Virus record (IMG/VR): IMGVR_UViG_3300046692_000069
Location: 1-64,000 of that record
Source: a virus
DNA length: 64,000 bases
Strand: one strand, 5' to 3'
Below the pieces are notes generated by a model, which did no database searches, was not told the origin of the DNA, and saw only the letters and a program-made list of their open reading frames with translations. Below, piece after piece: positions 46,348 through 53,649 of the stretch (position 1 is the first letter of the stretch; each line of letters opens with the position of its first letter). Both the position numbers and the translations under genes were made by a program.

Positions 46348-46557
46348 ATGATCATCAAACTAGACAAACTTCAATCCATCGGCCAGCGAATCCGCTGCGT
46401 CCGCAACTCCATAATCCAGCGTCCCGGAACATTCAAGCGCTGGTTTGCGTGGCATCCCGTTGAGGTAGCCAGCGGAGAAATCGTATGGCTTCAGACTGTT
46501 GACCGCAAGAAGCACGGTGGCTATAGCTATGTGGTCTACTCCTACTTCATCGTCTAA
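46348..46557 (+). CDS. Small basic hypothetical protein, 69 aa
   Basis: ATG 46348 follows AAGGAGAGGCACTAGC. The protein is basic and beta-rich (WFAWHPVEVASGEIVWLQTV). A longer in-frame start at 46246 would add a hydrophobic helix but lacks a ribosome site. Function is unknown. Confidence 0.65.
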   Translation: MIIKLDKLQSIGQRIRCVRNSIIQRPGTFKRWFAWHPVEVASGEIVWLQTVDRKKHGGYSYVVYSYFIV

Positions 46558-46577
46558 TCAAAAAGGAATGCATTCAC

Positions 46578-47252
46578 ATGACTAATGAAAGTTCAACCCA
46601 ATACGTGGTAGATGCCGGCATTGCCCGCACGCTTGCAACGGCATATCTTAACGCGCTGCAACTGGCTACCGATAAAGAGTTGGCGGCGCGCGCGGAGACG
46701 CTGGCGAAGTTCGTCGCCAACAAAGAGGAATACATTCGCGCCATTGCGCCGGGATCGCATTATCTTCCTCTTTACGTCAGCGCCAAGCATGCGCAACGGC
46801 GAGAGCGGGCCGAAGTCGATTACGAGCGCGAGCGCAACCGCCTTGAGTATGCGGCTAGAAACATCACGTATTGCCGCCGACACGAGCCCGTGATCAGGCT
46901 ACCTGTGCCCGTAACTGATTTTAATGTTACCCCGTTCCTTAAGCGGACGGCGGAAAACCTTGTCTACGCATCCCGTGTAACGACGCAATTCTTTATCGGC
47001 GTCAACAGCGAGGAGAATGCTGTTCTGTCTCGCGCCGCAGGGATCGTTAAGGCAGAACAGGACAAGCTGGCCAAGGCCGAAGTAATGAAGCTGGCCGCAC
47101 TTGAAGAAGCGCTTGATGCGAAGGGCTATAAGTATGATGTAATCAGCAATTCGTACATCAGGAAGGAAGAGCTTGCGCGGAGACGTGCCGAAGGGAAGTA
47201 CACGCCAAGCGCTGACTCCGAAACAATGGAGGTCTACAAGACTCATGACTGA
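46578..47252 (+). CDS. Hypothetical helical protein, 224 aa
   Basis: Mostly charged helices with a His/Cys segment (NITYCRRHEPVIRLPVPV) in the middle and a basic end (EELARRRAEGKY). No family recognised. Its stop overlaps the DUF1937-like gene by eight bases. Confidence 0.74.
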   Translation: MTNESSTQYVVDAGIARTLATAYLNALQLATDKELAARAETLAKFVANKEEYIRAIAPGSHYLPLYVSAKHAQRRERAEVDYERERNRLEYAARNITYCRRHEPVIRLPVPVTDFNVTPFLKRTAENLVYASRVTTQFFIGVNSEENAVLSRAAGIVKAEQDKLAKAEVMKLAALEEALDAKGYKYDVISNSYIRKEELARRRAEGKYTPSADSETMEVYKTHD

Positions 47253-47724
47253 TACCAACTCCCCTCTCCCTCCGCGCATCATGCCGTTCTTCAACGAAGA
47301 CGTCGCATGGGCGCTTGCGGAAGCCGCTGAGTTGGCCAGCAAAGGCGGTCCCGTCTATCTAGCCACGCCATATACTCGATACCCTCATGGGCAGGAAGAG
47401 GCTGCTAGGCGAGCTTCGGCTTATGCTGGGGAGTTTATCGCCTGCACCCTTCCGACGTTCTCTCCAATCGCCCACGGCCACGCAATCGCCAAGGCTGCGC
47501 ACATTGACCCATCCGACGTTGACTTTTGGGTGGCCGCCAACGAAGCCATGCTCCGCGCAAGCTCTAGCCTGATCGTCGTCAAGATGGACGGGTGGCAAGA
47601 AAGCAAGGGTGTGGCTATTGAGATTGCCGCGTTCGAAGAGGCGGAGAATCCCATCCTCTACCTTCCGGAAGACTTCTTCCTTGACTACTGCACAGGAGGC
47701 CGTTGTGAGCCAACAAAACGCTGA
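47245..47724 (+). CDS. DUF1937-like protein (nucleoside-metabolism type fold)
   Basis: 159 residues, ATG 47245. VYLATPYTRYPHGQEEAARR (about 37-56), FSPIAHGHAIAKAAHIDPSD and a DFWVAANEAMLRASSSLIV stretch with MDGWQESKGVAIEIAAFEEA fit DUF1937. This group is related to nucleoside 2-deoxyribosyltransferases (Rossmann-like fold, a conserved Tyr and an EI/E pair). The substrate could be a deoxynucleoside, or a nucleotide involved in defence. Reaction not shown. Confidence 0.78.
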   Translation: MTDTNSPLPPRIMPFFNEDVAWALAEAAELASKGGPVYLATPYTRYPHGQEEAARRASAYAGEFIACTLPTFSPIAHGHAIAKAAHIDPSDVDFWVAANEAMLRASSSLIVVKMDGWQESKGVAIEIAAFEEAENPILYLPEDFFLDYCTGGRCEPTKR

Positions 47725-48058
47725 TAAGCCGTGGATGGACTTGACGGATGAAAAGGCCGCCAAGTTGCGAGATTGGATGACCACACAGAACTATATCCGT
47801 GCAGCCAACATGGAGACGAAAGCGTGCGCGCCTAAGTGGCGGCATGCATGGAACACGGTCAAGCTATGGGCTGCGTTCCATGCTCATGCTATCAAGCGTT
47901 TCGGATTTTGGCACTCCGTCAAGTTCTTTCCTCTGGTCAATTACGACTATGCTAGATCCGTGTATAAGGACGGATTCATGACTGACGACTTCACGTCAAT
48001 TGACGAGTTCGACGCTATGGATGAGGCTGCGACAGACATGGGTTATTGGGAAGAGTGA
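47705..48058 (+). CDS. Hypothetical protein, 117 aa
   Basis: GTG 47705 with AGGAGG five bases away, overlapping the DUF1937-like gene by 20 bases. It is Trp/Phe-rich (FGFWHSVKFFPLVNYDYARS) with an acidic C-terminus. Immediately upstream of the Acb2-like gene and coupled to it. Function is unknown. Confidence 0.7.
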   Translation: MSQQNADKPWMDLTDEKAAKLRDWMTTQNYIRAANMETKACAPKWRHAWNTVKLWAAFHAHAIKRFGFWHSVKFFPLVNYDYARSVYKDGFMTDDFTSIDEFDAMDEAATDMGYWEE

Positions 48059-48468
48059 CTTCGTTTGTCACTCGCGAACGCGCCGAGCGGATGAGGCTGT
48101 ATATCGATAAGGTTGAGTCTATGCTCCCCGACGCTAGATCTATATCTATCACAGTCAAAGGAGAAGACGTGGAAAACGGCAAATATCATCTGCCCCATCC
48201 GGGAATCGTTGGTCACGCAAAGGCCGACAAACCTATCTCTGGATACGGCAAGCTGTCTGACGCAGATGTCGGCCTAATCAATAGCGCGAAGGAGCATCAA
48301 GAGCGATGCTTGCGTCTCTATGACCTCCTATCGGGCCTATCGATCTACGACCAGCGCTCGCTAGCCACGGCAAAGACGCACATTGAATCTGCGTTCTCTC
48401 TCATGGTAAAGGCTATCGCGCAACCGGGCGGAACGACTCGCATTGCGTTGCCGGGTGACATTCAGTAG
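48055..48468 (+). CDS. acb2: Acb2-like cyclic-nucleotide sponge (anti-CBASS)
   Basis: 137 residues from GTG 48055 (GTGA overlap), or 99 residues from an in-frame GTG at 48169 preceded by a perfect AAAGGAG. The shorter form matches the size of known Acb2 proteins. The C-terminal part reads ISGYGKLSDADVGLINSAKE, then YDQRSLATAKTHIES and LMVKAIAQP. This is the I-GY-x-L / IN-x-x-K / R-x-x-A-x-T / AIAQP pattern of the Acb2 (DUF7681) family. Acb2 forms helical hexamers that bind cyclic di- and trinucleotides and so stop CBASS effectors from being activated. Both start choices keep the whole domain. Binding is inferred from family likeness. Confidence 0.75.
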   Translation: MTSFVTRERAERMRLYIDKVESMLPDARSISITVKGEDVENGKYHLPHPGIVGHAKADKPISGYGKLSDADVGLINSAKEHQERCLRLYDLLSGLSIYDQRSLATAKTHIESAFSLMVKAIAQPGGTTRIALPGDIQ

Positions 48469-48480
48469 CAGGAGACGCGC

Positions 48481-49098
48481 ATGACGGAAGTAAACAACTA
48501 CCCTCCCATCATAGCCTTTACGGGCGGCAGAAACGTTGGCAAAACGACGGCTGCGGAGAAGCTTGTCAATGATTATGGATATGTGCGAGTCCACGCCTTC
48601 GAAGGCGGTAAGTATGCGGCATATCATTATTTTGTCTGGGTGCTAACTGGGCAGGTTGACGCCCCGCATGAGGTTGCGTCCCGAATGGTTTATGGCGACC
48701 TAAAGGACAAAGACTCCCCATATCTTCCAGAGGGAAAGTCTCCGCGATTCTTCATGGAGGAATTCGGTCACTTCATGGGTGTAAGTCTTGGCGTTCCGTG
48801 GACCCTAGGAATGGAGATCGACAGAGCGAAGCGCATCCATGGCGATGACGTCAAGCTCGTGATTGAGTCGCTGGTCTACGAGGTTGATGAGATCTATAGG
48901 CATAATGGCGTCGTCTGGCGACTTGAGCGACCGGGATTTGATTCCCCAGTTGGCGTTAAGACGGATGCCACGCAAAGGCTTATCAAGGAAGATTCTCTGA
49001 TCGCATCTTCTTCGCTGGAAGAGTTGGCGCTGAACATTGACGACCTGATGGCTATCAATGCCTATGCGGCTGGGTCTGCTTTGGTAAAGCAAGAATAA
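48481..49098 (+). CDS. Deoxynucleoside monophosphate kinase-like P-loop protein
   Basis: 205 residues. P-loop GGRNVGKTTAAEKL (residues about 15-28) near the N-terminus, followed by a helical lid region and a VIESLVYEVDEIYRHNGVVW strand typical of phage dNMP kinases that raise dNTP supply. The base-binding residues cannot be assigned. Another P-loop kinase role is possible. A bidirectional terminator follows. Confidence 0.75.
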   Translation: MTEVNNYPPIIAFTGGRNVGKTTAAEKLVNDYGYVRVHAFEGGKYAAYHYFVWVLTGQVDAPHEVASRMVYGDLKDKDSPYLPEGKSPRFFMEEFGHFMGVSLGVPWTLGMEIDRAKRIHGDDVKLVIESLVYEVDEIYRHNGVVWRLERPGFDSPVGVKTDATQRLIKEDSLIASSSLEELALNIDDLMAINAYAAGSALVKQE

Positions 49099-49100
49099 GA

Positions 49101-49122
49101 AAAGGGGGCCGAAGCCCCCTTT
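49101..49122. terminator. Bidirectional intrinsic terminator
   Basis: A perfect 9-bp stem AAAGGGGGC/GCCCCCTTT with loop CGAA on the + strand. Read on the - strand the loop is TTCG, a stable tetraloop, followed by TTTT, so it best terminates the leftward gene. It also closes the rightward kinase gene. Confidence 0.85.
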
Positions 49123-49123
49123 A

Positions 49124-49294
49124 TTACCGATAATCTCCGAATGCATCGAGTCGCATCTTGCTTGTGCGAGTACGATGGAACTTTCTTGCTTTCTCCCGCC
49201 GCTCATTATCGCGGATGCTGCGACGCGCAGACATGCGATCATCCGAGCTGTGAGCGGCGCGTTCAAAGTCTTCTTCGGTGAGGCGGTATTTCAT
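49124..49294 (-). CDS. The only leftward gene: small basic protein, 56 aa
   Basis: On the - strand an ATG at 49294-49292 follows AAAAGGAAAGACAA (a good ribosome site) and runs 57 codons to TAA at 49124. The product begins MKYRLTEEDFERAAHSSDD and is then very basic (RRSIRDNERREKARKFHRTR). It has its own promoter (49338-49366) and terminator (49101-49122), so it is a separate unit. It may be a regulator or a late acquisition. No homologue is recognised. Confidence 0.68.
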   Translation of the reverse strand: MKYRLTEEDFERAAHSSDDRMSARRSIRDNERREKARKFHRTRTSKMRLDAFGDYR

Positions 49295-49337
49295 TTGTCT
49301 TTCCTTTTATGTTCGCCACCATTGGCTGACGTGTATG

Positions 49338-49366
49338 GTTGTAAGTCTATCGCTCCAGTTTGTCAA
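49338..49366 (-). promoter_or_regulatory. Leftward sigma-70-like promoter
   Basis: On the - strand TTGACA (49366-49361), 17-base spacer, TACAAC (49343-49338), 44 bases upstream of the leftward start. Divergent from the promoter at 49392. Confidence 0.6.
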
Positions 49367-49391
49367 CGACAATAATCATTATTTTTCTAGG

Positions 49392-49419
49392 TTGATGCGA
49401 AAAAGAGCTGCGCTAATTA
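49392..49419 (+). promoter_or_regulatory. Rightward sigma-70-like promoter
   Basis: TTGATG (49392-49397), 16-base spacer, TAATTA (49414-49419), before the membrane-protein cluster. Confidence 0.5.
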
Positions 49420-49444
49420 AACGTAACATGGAAAGGAGAAGCAT

Positions 49445-49690
49445 ATGAATATGATTGTTGATGGGTTCAGCCGTGGATTTAGTCATTTCAAGACCACTAA
49501 GTCAGCGGCGTCGTGGGAGCGAAGGTATGCGCTCAAGGGTGCGGTTGCCGCTCTGATAGCTGGGGCCGCCGTCGCCACGATCTATGCGGTTGGGCCGCTT
49601 GCTGTCGTAACGTCTCTTGGTGGCCTACTGGTAGGGTACGCGGTAGCCTCGCGGTTCTACAGGTTCCTAGACAGGGACATCGAGCGATGA
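49445..49690 (+). CDS. Membrane protein, 81 aa, cluster member 1
   Basis: AAAGGAGAAGCAT precedes ATG 49445; a second ATG follows at 49451. After a basic N-terminus, two hydrophobic segments lie at about 32-50 (GAVAALIAGAAVATIYAV) and 53-70. First of three coupled membrane genes. Function is unknown; candidates are superinfection exclusion or membrane remodelling. Confidence 0.7.
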   Translation: MNMIVDGFSRGFSHFKTTKSAASWERRYALKGAVAALIAGAAVATIYAVGPLAVVTSLGGLLVGYAVASRFYRFLDRDIER

Positions 49691-49905
49691 ATGACTTCTT
49701 TAAGTACATCGGCGTTGCCGTTCTTCTAGTCGTCTCTTTCGTCCTGTCGCTAATTGTCGGAGTCGCGTTCTTGGTATTCTTGGTCGCCTACATCTTCGCG
49801 TCGCTTTTGGTTGCTGCCATTATTTGGGCTGCTGGTGACCTTCAGCAACGATATCGCCGATGGAAGTACCGCAAGCCAGGAACAATTAAGCAGAAAGGAA
49901 AGTAA
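49687..49905 (+). CDS. Membrane protein, 72 aa, cluster member 2
   Basis: ATGA-coupled. One or two strong membrane helices (about 6-48: GVAVLLVVSFVLSLIVGVAF, then a second segment) and a basic tail. Function is unknown. Confidence 0.67.
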   Translation: MNDFFKYIGVAVLLVVSFVLSLIVGVAFLVFLVAYIFASLLVAAIIWAAGDLQQRYRRWKYRKPGTIKQKGK

Positions 49906-50205
49906 ATGAGCATTCTATCAAACATCCGTATCGCAGTAGGCGACTTCTTTTCCAAGCCAAAGGCGTTTGCTGAAGCGCGCGGCTTGACCGCCAAGCTTGC
50001 GGTGACTGTCTACACGTCTATCCTCGTCGTCGCCCTGATTGCGCTTGCATTCATCGCAACTCCATTCGTATTTATCGAGGCAACTATCCGAGGATTTGTA
50101 TCGGCTGCTTTGGCCGGCTATCGCGATACGGCGGCAATCGCCAGCAACATTGCCAATGCAGTCAAGACCCATGCAGTCATGGTGAAGGTGCTATTCAGCA
50201 AATGA
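49906..50205 (+). CDS. Membrane protein, 99 aa, cluster member 3
   Basis: Starts right after the previous stop. An amphipathic N-terminus, a hydrophobic segment at about 30-58 (TVYTSILVVALIALAFIATP) and a further Ala-rich helix. It overlaps the ATPase gene by ATGA. Confidence 0.67.
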   Translation: MSILSNIRIAVGDFFSKPKAFAEARGLTAKLAVTVYTSILVVALIALAFIATPFVFIEATIRGFVSAALAGYRDTAAIASNIANAVKTHAVMVKVLFSK

Positions 50206-50963
50206 GCATCCTAGACAATCTGAAATCACAGGAAAGCGACGACCCGCCAATTATCCTTCTTTACGGGGTCGACGGCATTGGCAAGTCTACGCTGGCGGCA
50301 GAATTCCCCGATGCAGTCTATCTGCGCACTAAGGGCGAGCGCGTGCCAAAGGGTGTCAATATCCCCGGCATGGAAATCACCAGCTTTATTAAGATGGAAG
50401 ATACGCTAGATGCCCTCCTGAAGGACGATCACAAGTTCAAGTGGGTGATTATCGACTCTCTTGATGGCTTTGAGCCGCTGGTGTGGGATGAGACGTGCTA
50501 CCGGATCAATAAGAAATCCATTGAAGAGCTTGGATACGGCAAGGGTTACGTAGAGGCTGATGAGGAATGGGGCGCGTTCTCAGATCTGGTATTTGAGCTT
50601 CAAGCGGCCGGTATTGGCGTCTTGATCTTGGCCCATCCAGCTATCGAGCGATTCGAATCCCCGATGTCGGAGCCATACAACCGCTTCACGATCAAGATTC
50701 ACAAGCGTGCAAATGCCATCATGCGAGAGCGCGCCGATATCGTCGCTTTCATGAACTGGAAAGTTCAAATGAAGTCGACGGAAGAACGTGGCGGCCGCAA
50801 AGCCTCCCACGCCGAGGGCAAGGAGCGAGAGATCCTTGTTACGGGTTCGCCGTCTTTTGACGCAAAGAACCGTTACGCAATGCCCAACTCTATCACCTAC
50901 AGATTGGGCGACGGATATAAAAAGCTATCAGAACACTTTCCGCCCGCCAAGGGCGTAAGGTAA
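50202..50963 (+). CDS. Sak4-like RecA-type ATPase (recombination mediator)
   Basis: 253 residues. Walker A GVDGIGKST (22-30) and Walker B-like VIIDSLDGFEP in an AAA_24/Sak4 fold. This is a single-strand annealing ATPase that works with a phage single-strand-binding protein, which is the next gene. The IRRE-like Arg residues and the helical ILAHPAIERFES segment are consistent. It would promote recombination-dependent replication. Confidence 0.85.
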   Translation: MSILDNLKSQESDDPPIILLYGVDGIGKSTLAAEFPDAVYLRTKGERVPKGVNIPGMEITSFIKMEDTLDALLKDDHKFKWVIIDSLDGFEPLVWDETCYRINKKSIEELGYGKGYVEADEEWGAFSDLVFELQAAGIGVLILAHPAIERFESPMSEPYNRFTIKIHKRANAIMRERADIVAFMNWKVQMKSTEERGGRKASHAEGKEREILVTGSPSFDAKNRYAMPNSITYRLGDGYKKLSEHFPPAKGVR

Positions 50964-50990
50964 TTAATTCAGACAAAGGAGAATACCAGA

Positions 50991-51725
50991 ATGGCAAAGC
51001 TTAATAATTCCATCCGTCCCGGCGATCAGGATACGACGCAGCGTACGGGCGGGGTTCTTCGCGGGACATTCATCGGTGTCGTTCGCGATACTGACGTCAA
51101 GGAGAATGCAAAGGGCACAGGCGACTTGATGACTGGATTTGTTGAAGTCACCAAGCCGGAAAACTTCAAGGGCCGTCGCATCTATCTCAATATCAATGTC
51201 CGCCACGACAACCCGAAGGCCGAAGAGATCGGCAAGCAGGAATTTGCCAAGCTCGCAAAGGCGGTCGGCATTCCGGACGATCAAGAGGTAGAGGACACCG
51301 AGGATCTGGAGGGTTACGAATTCGCCTTCAAGGCCGGCCCAGAAAAGGATGATCCGGAGCGCTCGAAGATTGTTCGCTACTACTTCCCGGATGAGCCTGA
51401 GCCGGAACTTGGTCCCGACAAGGAGCCGGAAGTTCGTGGCCGTCGTGATGAGCCGCGCGGTCGCCGTGGTGAAGAGGATCGCGGTTCGCGTGATCGTGGC
51501 CGGGATCGTGACGAAGGTCGCGGTAGCCGCGATGATGACCGTGGCTCGCGCAGCCGTGGCCGAGAAGATGAGGGTCGCAAGGATGAGGGCCGCGAAGAGC
51601 GTGGCCGGGGTTCTCGCGACCGTGACGACGACAGGCGCTCGCCGAAAGAAGTAGCGGAAGAAGACAAGGGCGGCAATGATGCCGGTGACCGGGATCGCCC
51701 GTGGTCCAAAAGTCGTGGCCGATAA
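50991..51725 (+). CDS. DUF669-like single-strand DNA-binding protein with Arg/Asp-rich tail
   Basis: 244 residues. Residues 1-135 resemble the DUF669-type SSB-like partner of Sak4 (GVLRGTFIGVVRDTDVKENA, then FKGRRIYLNINVRHDN). Residues about 136-244 are almost only Arg, Asp, Glu, Gly and Ser in repeats such as RGRRDEPRGRRG and RDRGRDRDEGRGSRD. This tail is disordered, similar to RGG or SR-like regions of RNA-binding proteins, and has no counterpart in usual DUF669 proteins that I know. It may drive condensation or bind nucleic acid. Confidence 0.82.
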   Translation: MAKLNNSIRPGDQDTTQRTGGVLRGTFIGVVRDTDVKENAKGTGDLMTGFVEVTKPENFKGRRIYLNINVRHDNPKAEEIGKQEFAKLAKAVGIPDDQEVEDTEDLEGYEFAFKAGPEKDDPERSKIVRYYFPDEPEPELGPDKEPEVRGRRDEPRGRRGEEDRGSRDRGRDRDEGRGSRDDDRGSRSRGREDEGRKDEGREERGRGSRDRDDDRRSPKEVAEEDKGGNDAGDRDRPWSKSRGR

Positions 51726-51731
51726 CGGCTA

Positions 51732-51772
51732 TTGACATCTGACACTAAGGGGCGGCTCACAACCGCCCCTTA
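51732..51772 (+). terminator. Hairpin terminator-like element with upstream -35 sequence
   Basis: A perfect 10-bp stem (51746-51755 with 51763-51772), loop CTCACAA, no U-tract. TTGACA lies just upstream at 51732, but the -10 position falls in the loop with poor match. It may be a degraded promoter-hairpin cassette. Confidence 0.5.
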
Positions 51773-51795
51773 TCAGGTTAACGAAAGGAGATAAC

Positions 51796-52188
51796 ATGAA
51801 GATAAAGACCATCTATTTTGCTCATCCCGTGTCGCTATATAATACAGATATTGAGCGTCGAGCCACGGAAAAGCTCCTGTCTATGGGCTGGAGTGTTTTG
51901 TGCCCAAATGCCGAAGTTCACCAGCAAGGCTATGCTGACTTTGGATTCGCATACTTCCATAGCCTTGTTCGCAGGACCAATGCAATCGCCTATCAATCCG
52001 ACAGGGGTTGCATTGGTCCGGGAGTCGCCAGCGAGTTGCTAGAGGCCGTTGTAAATGGCAAGGACATCTATTATCTCGGCAATGAGCAGGATGTGTTTTA
52101 TTGCTATGAGCCAAACCTAAGATTTGCCGGCCTAACGGTTCGCACGATTGCTGAGCAGAGAGCTATCAATAAGGAAGCCAAGCAATGA
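51796..52188 (+). CDS. Nucleoside 2-deoxyribosyltransferase-like protein
   Basis: 130 residues. TIYFAHPVSLYNTDIERRA (about 5-23), NAIAYQSDRGCIGPGVASE and a final strand YYLGNEQDVFYCYE follow the Rossmann-like plan of nucleoside 2-deoxyribosyltransferase-related proteins. It probably acts on a nucleoside or an NAD-type molecule, but catalytic residues (the usual Tyr and Glu) are only guesses. A second related protein is at 47245. Confidence 0.68.
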   Translation: MKIKTIYFAHPVSLYNTDIERRATEKLLSMGWSVLCPNAEVHQQGYADFGFAYFHSLVRRTNAIAYQSDRGCIGPGVASELLEAVVNGKDIYYLGNEQDVFYCYEPNLRFAGLTVRTIAEQRAINKEAKQ

Positions 52189-52382
52189 AAATCATCGGAA
52201 AAGACAACTATGGACGCGAGAGCGTAGCCGACATTCTAGTCTGTGAAAACGTACGCAATGACTACCTAGGCAATATTATGGTTGCGGCACTAAACGAAGA
52301 CCAAGGCGATGATGGCAACACATTCTTCGACCTAGTTTCCGACGACTATCGACTTTGGCGCGGTATGGAGGATCTTGTCTAA
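52185..52382 (+). CDS. Hypothetical protein, 65 aa
   Basis: ATGA-coupled on the upstream side and TAATG-coupled to the nuclease gene. Mostly acidic, with MKIIGKDNYGRESVADILVC at the start. The gene resembles small phage proteins of unknown role. Confidence 0.65.
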   Translation: MKIIGKDNYGRESVADILVCENVRNDYLGNIMVAALNEDQGDDGNTFFDLVSDDYRLWRGMEDLV

Positions 52383-53317
52383 TGGCTCCTGTACCAAAGC
52401 GCCAACACCTAACGACCGAGTACATATTTCGTGCGTATGAGGCGCAGGTTGAAGAGTGGGAATCGCTTGGTATTTCCGTTAGCGAGTGCGGGTTGGAATG
52501 CGACCGCGCGCTGTTTTATTCATTCCGCTGGGCGTCGCCGCACCAAAAGAAACCCGGCCGTATAATCAGGCGCATGGACACAGGCTCTCGCGAAGAGCCG
52601 CGACTGATTGGCGATCTACAGCTATCCGGTGTCGACGTAAGCGAACGCCAAAGGAAGATGCTGTTTTGCGGTGGCCACGTTCGCGGCAAGGCGGATGCAG
52701 GTAAGGCCGTTGGCTTCATTGAGGCGCCGAAGGCTATCCACGCGCTGGAGACGAAAGCCCTCAATGCCAAGCGCTTCAGAGCCGCGCAAAAACATGGTTG
52801 CGCGAAAGCAGAGCCACTTCACTATGCTCAATGCCAGCTTGCAATGCATGCCTTCAGCCTAGAGCGTTGTGCTTATTTCATCTCCAACACCGATGATGAC
52901 GACTTGCACCTTGAGCGAATCAAATACGATATCCATTACGCATCTAGGCTAGTCTCTCGTCTTCGGCGCATTATCGAGATGCAAAAGCCTCCGGGCAAGC
53001 TTTGTAGCGATATAGACGACCATCGCGGCATGTTCTGCAAGCATAAGAATGTGTGCTTTGGTGATAGGCTTATGTGCCAGACTTGCCGATCATGCATCTT
53101 TGCGAAGCCAGAGCTTGAAGGTGATGGCATATGGTCTTGTGAGCGCCATGAAGTTGTTTTGTCGACGGAAGAGCAAAAGGCCGCATGCCCGCAGCACCTC
53201 AATATCCCGGATACGGTTCCAGGCGAACTGGTGCGGATAAATAAAGACGAAGGAACAATCACTTACAACATTCATGGCGTTGGTGAGTGGATTGATGGTC
53301 CAGTTGACATTGACTAG
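52382..53317 (+). CDS. Cas4/RecB-like PD-(D/E)XK nuclease
   Basis: 311 residues. SECGLECDRALFYSFRW (about 33-49) resembles the Cas4/RecB entry motif, CGGHVRGKADA and HALETKAL give the Asp and Glu-x-Lys of the nuclease core, and HYAQCQLAMHAF supplies the Gln of the RecB motif. A C-terminal Cys cluster (CKHKNVCFGDRLMCQTCRSC) is suited to an iron-sulfur or zinc site. With Sak4 and SSB it would make or process DNA ends for recombination. Confidence 0.82.
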   Translation: MAPVPKRQHLTTEYIFRAYEAQVEEWESLGISVSECGLECDRALFYSFRWASPHQKKPGRIIRRMDTGSREEPRLIGDLQLSGVDVSERQRKMLFCGGHVRGKADAGKAVGFIEAPKAIHALETKALNAKRFRAAQKHGCAKAEPLHYAQCQLAMHAFSLERCAYFISNTDDDDLHLERIKYDIHYASRLVSRLRRIIEMQKPPGKLCSDIDDHRGMFCKHKNVCFGDRLMCQTCRSCIFAKPELEGDGIWSCERHEVVLSTEEQKAACPQHLNIPDTVPGELVRINKDEGTITYNIHGVGEWIDGPVDID

Positions 53318-53339
53318 AGTTATCGCGTTCGGGTACTAA
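53310..53339 (+). promoter_or_regulatory. Sigma-70-like promoter
   Basis: TTGACT (53310-53315), 18-base spacer, TACTAA (53334-53339), leader ending ACGAAAGGAG before the gene at 53371. Confidence 0.55.
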
Positions 53340-53370
53340 TAGATTATCGAAGCACGAAAGGAGAAATGAC

Positions 53371-53649
53371 ATGGATTTCAAATTGTTGAGCGATGCCACA
53401 AAGACCAATGAGGCGTTCGCCGCTCATCCCGATATCGAGATTCGGGGCTATGCCATTAACGGCAAGAAACTTTTCGCCACGGCGGTCGCCGTCCATAAGC
53501 CGACTGGCCTAACTCTTGTTCGTCGCATCTTCTTCAATAAGAAGGGTGTGATTAAGAATACTCGACAGTGGACCACGTCGCAGCCGGCCGCTGAATTTAT
53601 GGCCGCCAACGGAGTTCCGGCCAATGCCGCTAAGGCGACAAATGAATAG
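53371..53649 (+). CDS. Hypothetical protein, 92 aa
   Basis: Promoter and GAAAGGAG upstream. A small alpha/beta protein with VAVHKPTGLTLVRRIFFNKK. Coupled to the next gene. Function is unknown. Confidence 0.7.
   Translation: MDFKLLSDATKTNEAFAAHPDIEIRGYAINGKKLFATAVAVHKPTGLTLVRRIFFNKKGVIKNTRQWTTSQPAAEFMAANGVPANAAKATNE

Noticed and set aside
51328-51738. A 136-codon - strand frame rich in His, Arg and Pro
   Set aside because: It is the antisense of the repetitive Arg/Asp-rich tail and reflects that repeat.
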